The position numbers were made by a program, and so were the translations under genes. Positions 61,525 to 64,000 of a stretch of 64,000 bases of DNA are shown in pieces. Source of the DNA: Burkholderiales bacterium (GTDB lineage: Bacteria; Pseudomonadota; Gammaproteobacteria; Burkholderiales; Nitrosomonadaceae); the NCBI GenBank assembly GCA_024235755.1, contig JACKLV010000012.1, forward strand, positions 58,174-122,173, read 5' to 3'. How positions within the stretch are numbered: the stretch's first letter is position 1; each line of letters opens with the position of its first letter. The notes below the pieces were generated by a model, which was not told the origin of the DNA, made no database searches, and was given only the letters and a program-made list of their open reading frames with translations.

Positions 61525-63155
61525 ACAGAAATCCCGAACGGCTAGACAGTCAGGCGTTCGATCTGCTTGTATGCGGTGGCGGGATATATGGCGCATGGAC
61601 GGCTTATGATGCCGCATTGCGCGGCCTGAGTGTTGCACTGATCGATCAGAGAGACTGGGGCGGCGCCACATCTTCCGCGTCCAGCAAACTGGTGCATGGC
61701 GGTTTGCGCTATCTTGAACAATTCGAATTCAAGCTGGTGCGAAAAACCCTGACTGAGCGAGAAATGCTGATGAAGGTCGCGCCACACCGGGTATGGCCGT
61801 TGCGTTTCGGCGTGCCGGTATATGCAGACAGCCGCATCGGATTGCTGCGTCTAAAGCTGGGCCTGATGACATATGATTTTCTTGCGGCCGGACAGCAAGC
61901 AGTAATGAAGCATCGCTATTTCAACCGCGAGCATTTCGCTGAGCGCTTTCCGTTCTTGAACGATAGCACGTTAAAAGGCGGTTTTACATACGCCGACGCG
62001 CAAACCGACGACGCGCGGCTGGTGTTGGAACTAGTGCAGGGTGCAATAGATGCCGGGGCCGTGTGTGTCAATTACTGCAAACTGAGTGGATTGCTGGAAA
62101 GTGGTCAGCGTGCGGCGGGTGCGATGCTTCGAGATGAGTTGACTGGGCGGATACTTGAAGTTCATGCGCGCCAGTTGGTATATGCAACGGGACGATGGAT
62201 GGCTGAGGACAGTCAGCGTCCGGATGACTGTCTGCTGACGCGCGGCATTCATTTGATCATGCCGCGGCTTGGTCTGGAAGAGGCATTGCTGCTCACGGCC
62301 CGTGCGGATGGGCGCGTTTTTTTTATGATTCCATGGTATGGGTTGACATTGCTCGGGACAACCGATACGCCATATAATGGTCCACTAGATCGTATTGAAG
62401 TCGACGAAGCGGAAGTCGATTATCTTTTGAATGCGGTCAACGATTATTTGCGCACGCGTTGGTCGCGCAGTGACATTATCGGCCGTTTTGCCGGTGTGCG
62501 CGTGCTCAAGCAGGAGACGACTGCGGATTCAAACGCATTTCCATCATCGGTCAGCCGGGACTGGGTGTTGAAAACCGCCTCGAATGGCGTGCATTATTCC
62601 ATCGGCGGTAAATTGACGTCAGCACGGCAAGACGCCGCGCAAATCGTCGACCGGGTGTGTGCTGAACTCAATGTGCCTACACCGTGTGCGACGCAAGGCC
62701 GTTTATTTCCATGGTCGCCGCAGGATTCAAAAGAGCCGGCTACTTCGTTGAATGGTTTTTCACAATGGTCTGAAGCAATGCAGAGTCGGGCGGTGCAGCT
62801 AGGTGTCGATGCCGAAAGCGCGCTGTGGTTGATCCGGCGTCATGGTTGTAAGGCTCCAGACATACTGCAGAATATTGAACACAAACCGGATCTGGCTGCC
62901 CGCATTATTCCGTCGTTGCCGTTGATCCAGGCCGATCTCATGCACTGCGCAGCCAGCGAAATGGTAGTGCACCTCGATGATCTGCTACGTCGCCGGCTGC
63001 CACTGCTGATTCTTGCTAAACTGACCGAAGCGGATATCAGCCGGATTGGCGAAAAAGTTTCAGTTGTGTTGAGTTGGAACGAATCCAGAGTTCAAGAAGA
63101 AATCTTGCGTTGCAGGCCATGGTTGAATTTGGAAACCTCAGTTGACCGTCATTAA
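61521..63155 (+). CDS. glpD: aerobic glycerol-3-phosphate dehydrogenase (FAD-dependent)
   Basis: A 544-residue membrane-associated flavoenzyme that oxidises glycerol 3-phosphate to dihydroxyacetone phosphate and passes electrons to quinone. FAD-binding LLVCGGGIYGAWTAYDAALRG, the diagnostic SSASSKLVHGGLRYLEQFEF, TYADAQTDDARL, and the active-site stretches IPWYGLTLLGTTDTPY and HYSIGGKLTSARQDA are present. It is the normal GlpD length. It overlaps the phosphodiesterase gene, whose product gives its substrate. Confidence 0.95.
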   Translation: MNRNPERLDSQAFDLLVCGGGIYGAWTAYDAALRGLSVALIDQRDWGGATSSASSKLVHGGLRYLEQFEFKLVRKTLTEREMLMKVAPHRVWPLRFGVPVYADSRIGLLRLKLGLMTYDFLAAGQQAVMKHRYFNREHFAERFPFLNDSTLKGGFTYADAQTDDARLVLELVQGAIDAGAVCVNYCKLSGLLESGQRAAGAMLRDELTGRILEVHARQLVYATGRWMAEDSQRPDDCLLTRGIHLIMPRLGLEEALLLTARADGRVFFMIPWYGLTLLGTTDTPYNGPLDRIEVDEAEVDYLLNAVNDYLRTRWSRSDIIGRFAGVRVLKQETTADSNAFPSSVSRDWVLKTASNGVHYSIGGKLTSARQDAAQIVDRVCAELNVPTPCATQGRLFPWSPQDSKEPATSLNGFSQWSEAMQSRAVQLGVDAESALWLIRRHGCKAPDILQNIEHKPDLAARIIPSLPLIQADLMHCAASEMVVHLDDLLRRRLPLLILAKLTEADISRIGEKVSVVLSWNESRVQEEILRCRPWLNLETSVDRH

Positions 63156-63190
63156 ACAGAACAAACAACATTCTCTTTGTTATTACTAAC

Positions 63191-64000
63191 TCACAAGAAC
63201 ACGCCGCCGGTATCAGTGAACACATCGGTTCTGCCCGTTGCGATCAGCTCCAGCATCGATACCGTAGTGACACCAATCAATGACGTAATCAGAATATCGT
63301 CAAAATCATTTCGTATAATGTCATCAATCAACCCATCGGTAACCTGGTATACGCCCCGTGCCAGTTGGGCATCATCCCTGTAGACGGGATCTGACGATGG
63401 GTCGCCAAAAACGTCGTTCATCAACGTGGTAAATTCCGATGTGACGGTATTGTCGGTCGGATCGGGATGCGCACCCAAATAAGTAACCACCTGAATAATC
63501 TCCGATTCGTCTATAGCCCGGAATGCGTTGATCAGCGTGCCGTAAATGAGCGATTCCATCGTCTCCCGGGTTGCCGGCAGATTTGACAAATGTGCCACGC
63601 CGAGTTCTTCAGCAGTGAATACGCCGTCCGATGCGCCCTGATAATTGTTGGGATTGAAAACCGCGACATAATCGGGCTCATACGCGTTTGGCAAAATATT
63701 TGCTCGCAATGTATCGGTAGACAAAACCCCAGCATTGGTATTGAACACGATCAAATGACTTAGCGAAGCCAGATTATCCGGCAACAGCTTATGACCATTC
63801 GGTGTATCGACTGGAATAATACCGTTCCACTCATCGGTATTCATGCCAAACGATGCGAAAAAACTGCTGATAACGTCAGTTGAATAACCGGTGATTTCGC
63901 TGAGCATCAGCGTTGTCACACCAAATTGTTTTGCAGCATTGAAAATCGTCGCCGGCTGATCAACATGCGACAGAATAAAATCTCTCGCTTGCTGAACCGT
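63191..64000 (-). CDS. C-terminal part of a larger protein of unknown function, runs out of the window
   Basis: The minus-strand frame is open from the window edge (first codons read TVQQARDFILSHVDQPATIF) to a stop at 63191, at least 269 residues, so the 5' part is missing and the internal GTG at 63919 is not the start. A motif ARDFILSHV...IFNAAKQFGVTTLML, then EITGYSTDVISSFFASFGMN, resembles a repeated module found in large exported or RTX-like proteins of related bacteria; this is a weak match from memory. The C-terminal part is acidic and has no glycine-rich nonapeptides. Secretion is possible but unproven. Confidence 0.6.
   Translation of the reverse strand, partial: TVQQARDFILSHVDQPATIFNAAKQFGVTTLMLSEITGYSTDVISSFFASFGMNTDEWNGIIPVDTPNGHKLLPDNLASLSHLIVFNTNAGVLSTDTLRANILPNAYEPDYVAVFNPNNYQGASDGVFTAEELGVAHLSNLPATRETMESLIYGTLINAFRAIDESEIIQVVTYLGAHPDPTDNTVTSEFTTLMNDVFGDPSSDPVYRDDAQLARGVYQVTDGLIDDIIRNDFDDILITSLIGVTTVSMLELIATGRTDVFTDTGGVFL

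Noticed and set aside
1..64000. CRISPR arrays, tRNA and rRNA genes
   Set aside because: No regularly spaced repeats, cloverleaf arms with CCA-type ends, or conserved rRNA stretches were seen by eye; a covariance-model search would be decisive.

Overview
The window is a chromosomal segment of a Gram-negative bacterium. Outer-membrane lipoproteins, a complete RND efflux set, periplasmic class I cytochromes c and an RTX-type secreted protein show this. Gene content and protein style fit a betaproteobacterium, possibly of the Nitrosomonadaceae, but no rRNA or universal marker is present, so the placement is an inference. No tRNA, rRNA or CRISPR array was seen.

Positions 1-6213 hold the end of an extracellular contractile injection system (eCIS) operon: a tape-measure protein with an internal duplication, an Afp15-type AAA+ ATPase, and a membrane-anchored protein with a peptidoglycan-binding-like region and a GH18-like barrel whose catalytic Glu is replaced. 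A bidirectional terminator follows. Positions 7174-16311 form an accessory island. It carries an intact IS256-family element, an AT-rich 1156-residue STAND NTPase (divergent nucleoside-phosphorylase-like domain, P-loop NTPase, TPR), a small overlapping upstream gene broken by an in-frame TGA, a complete IS21-family element, and an RTX gene next to the truncated start of a paralogue cut by the IS21.

Positions 16576-31797 are core-like: a DUF2490 outer-membrane protein, Hsp20, an Uup-type ABC-F ATPase, two small cytochromes c, an EEP-fold lipoprotein, a patatin phospholipase, a second-type infA, an RhlE-like helicase with DETD in motif II, and an OMF-MFP-RND efflux operon. Positions 31990-45061 hold a lipoprotein aminopeptidase, a pirin/doxX operon with a divergent LysR regulator, a secreted cyclophilin, a GMC oxidoreductase fused to an alpha/beta hydrolase, a YiiX-type papain-fold protein, a two-gene unit encoding an isolated HK97-capsid-like protein and a cysteine-rich partner, and an ECF sigma factor with a ChrR-like cupin regulator.

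Positions 45394-55917 form a storage-carbohydrate and trehalose block: glucokinase, glycogen phosphorylase, a DUF5752 protein, a TreT-like glycosyltransferase, TreZ and TreY. Together they could mobilise glycogen and make trehalose by two routes. The rest holds a class III aminotransferase, a ZIP transporter, PgeF, an ankyrin protein, a glycerophosphodiesterase and a glycerol-3-phosphate dehydrogenase in one apparent operon, and the C-terminal end of a protein that runs out of the window.

Best candidates for undescribed biology are the phosphorylase-STAND-TPR protein with its broken partner (8688-12522), the stand-alone capsid-like protein with its cysteine-rich partner (41406-43747), and the pseudo-chitinase membrane protein of the eCIS operon (3574-6213).
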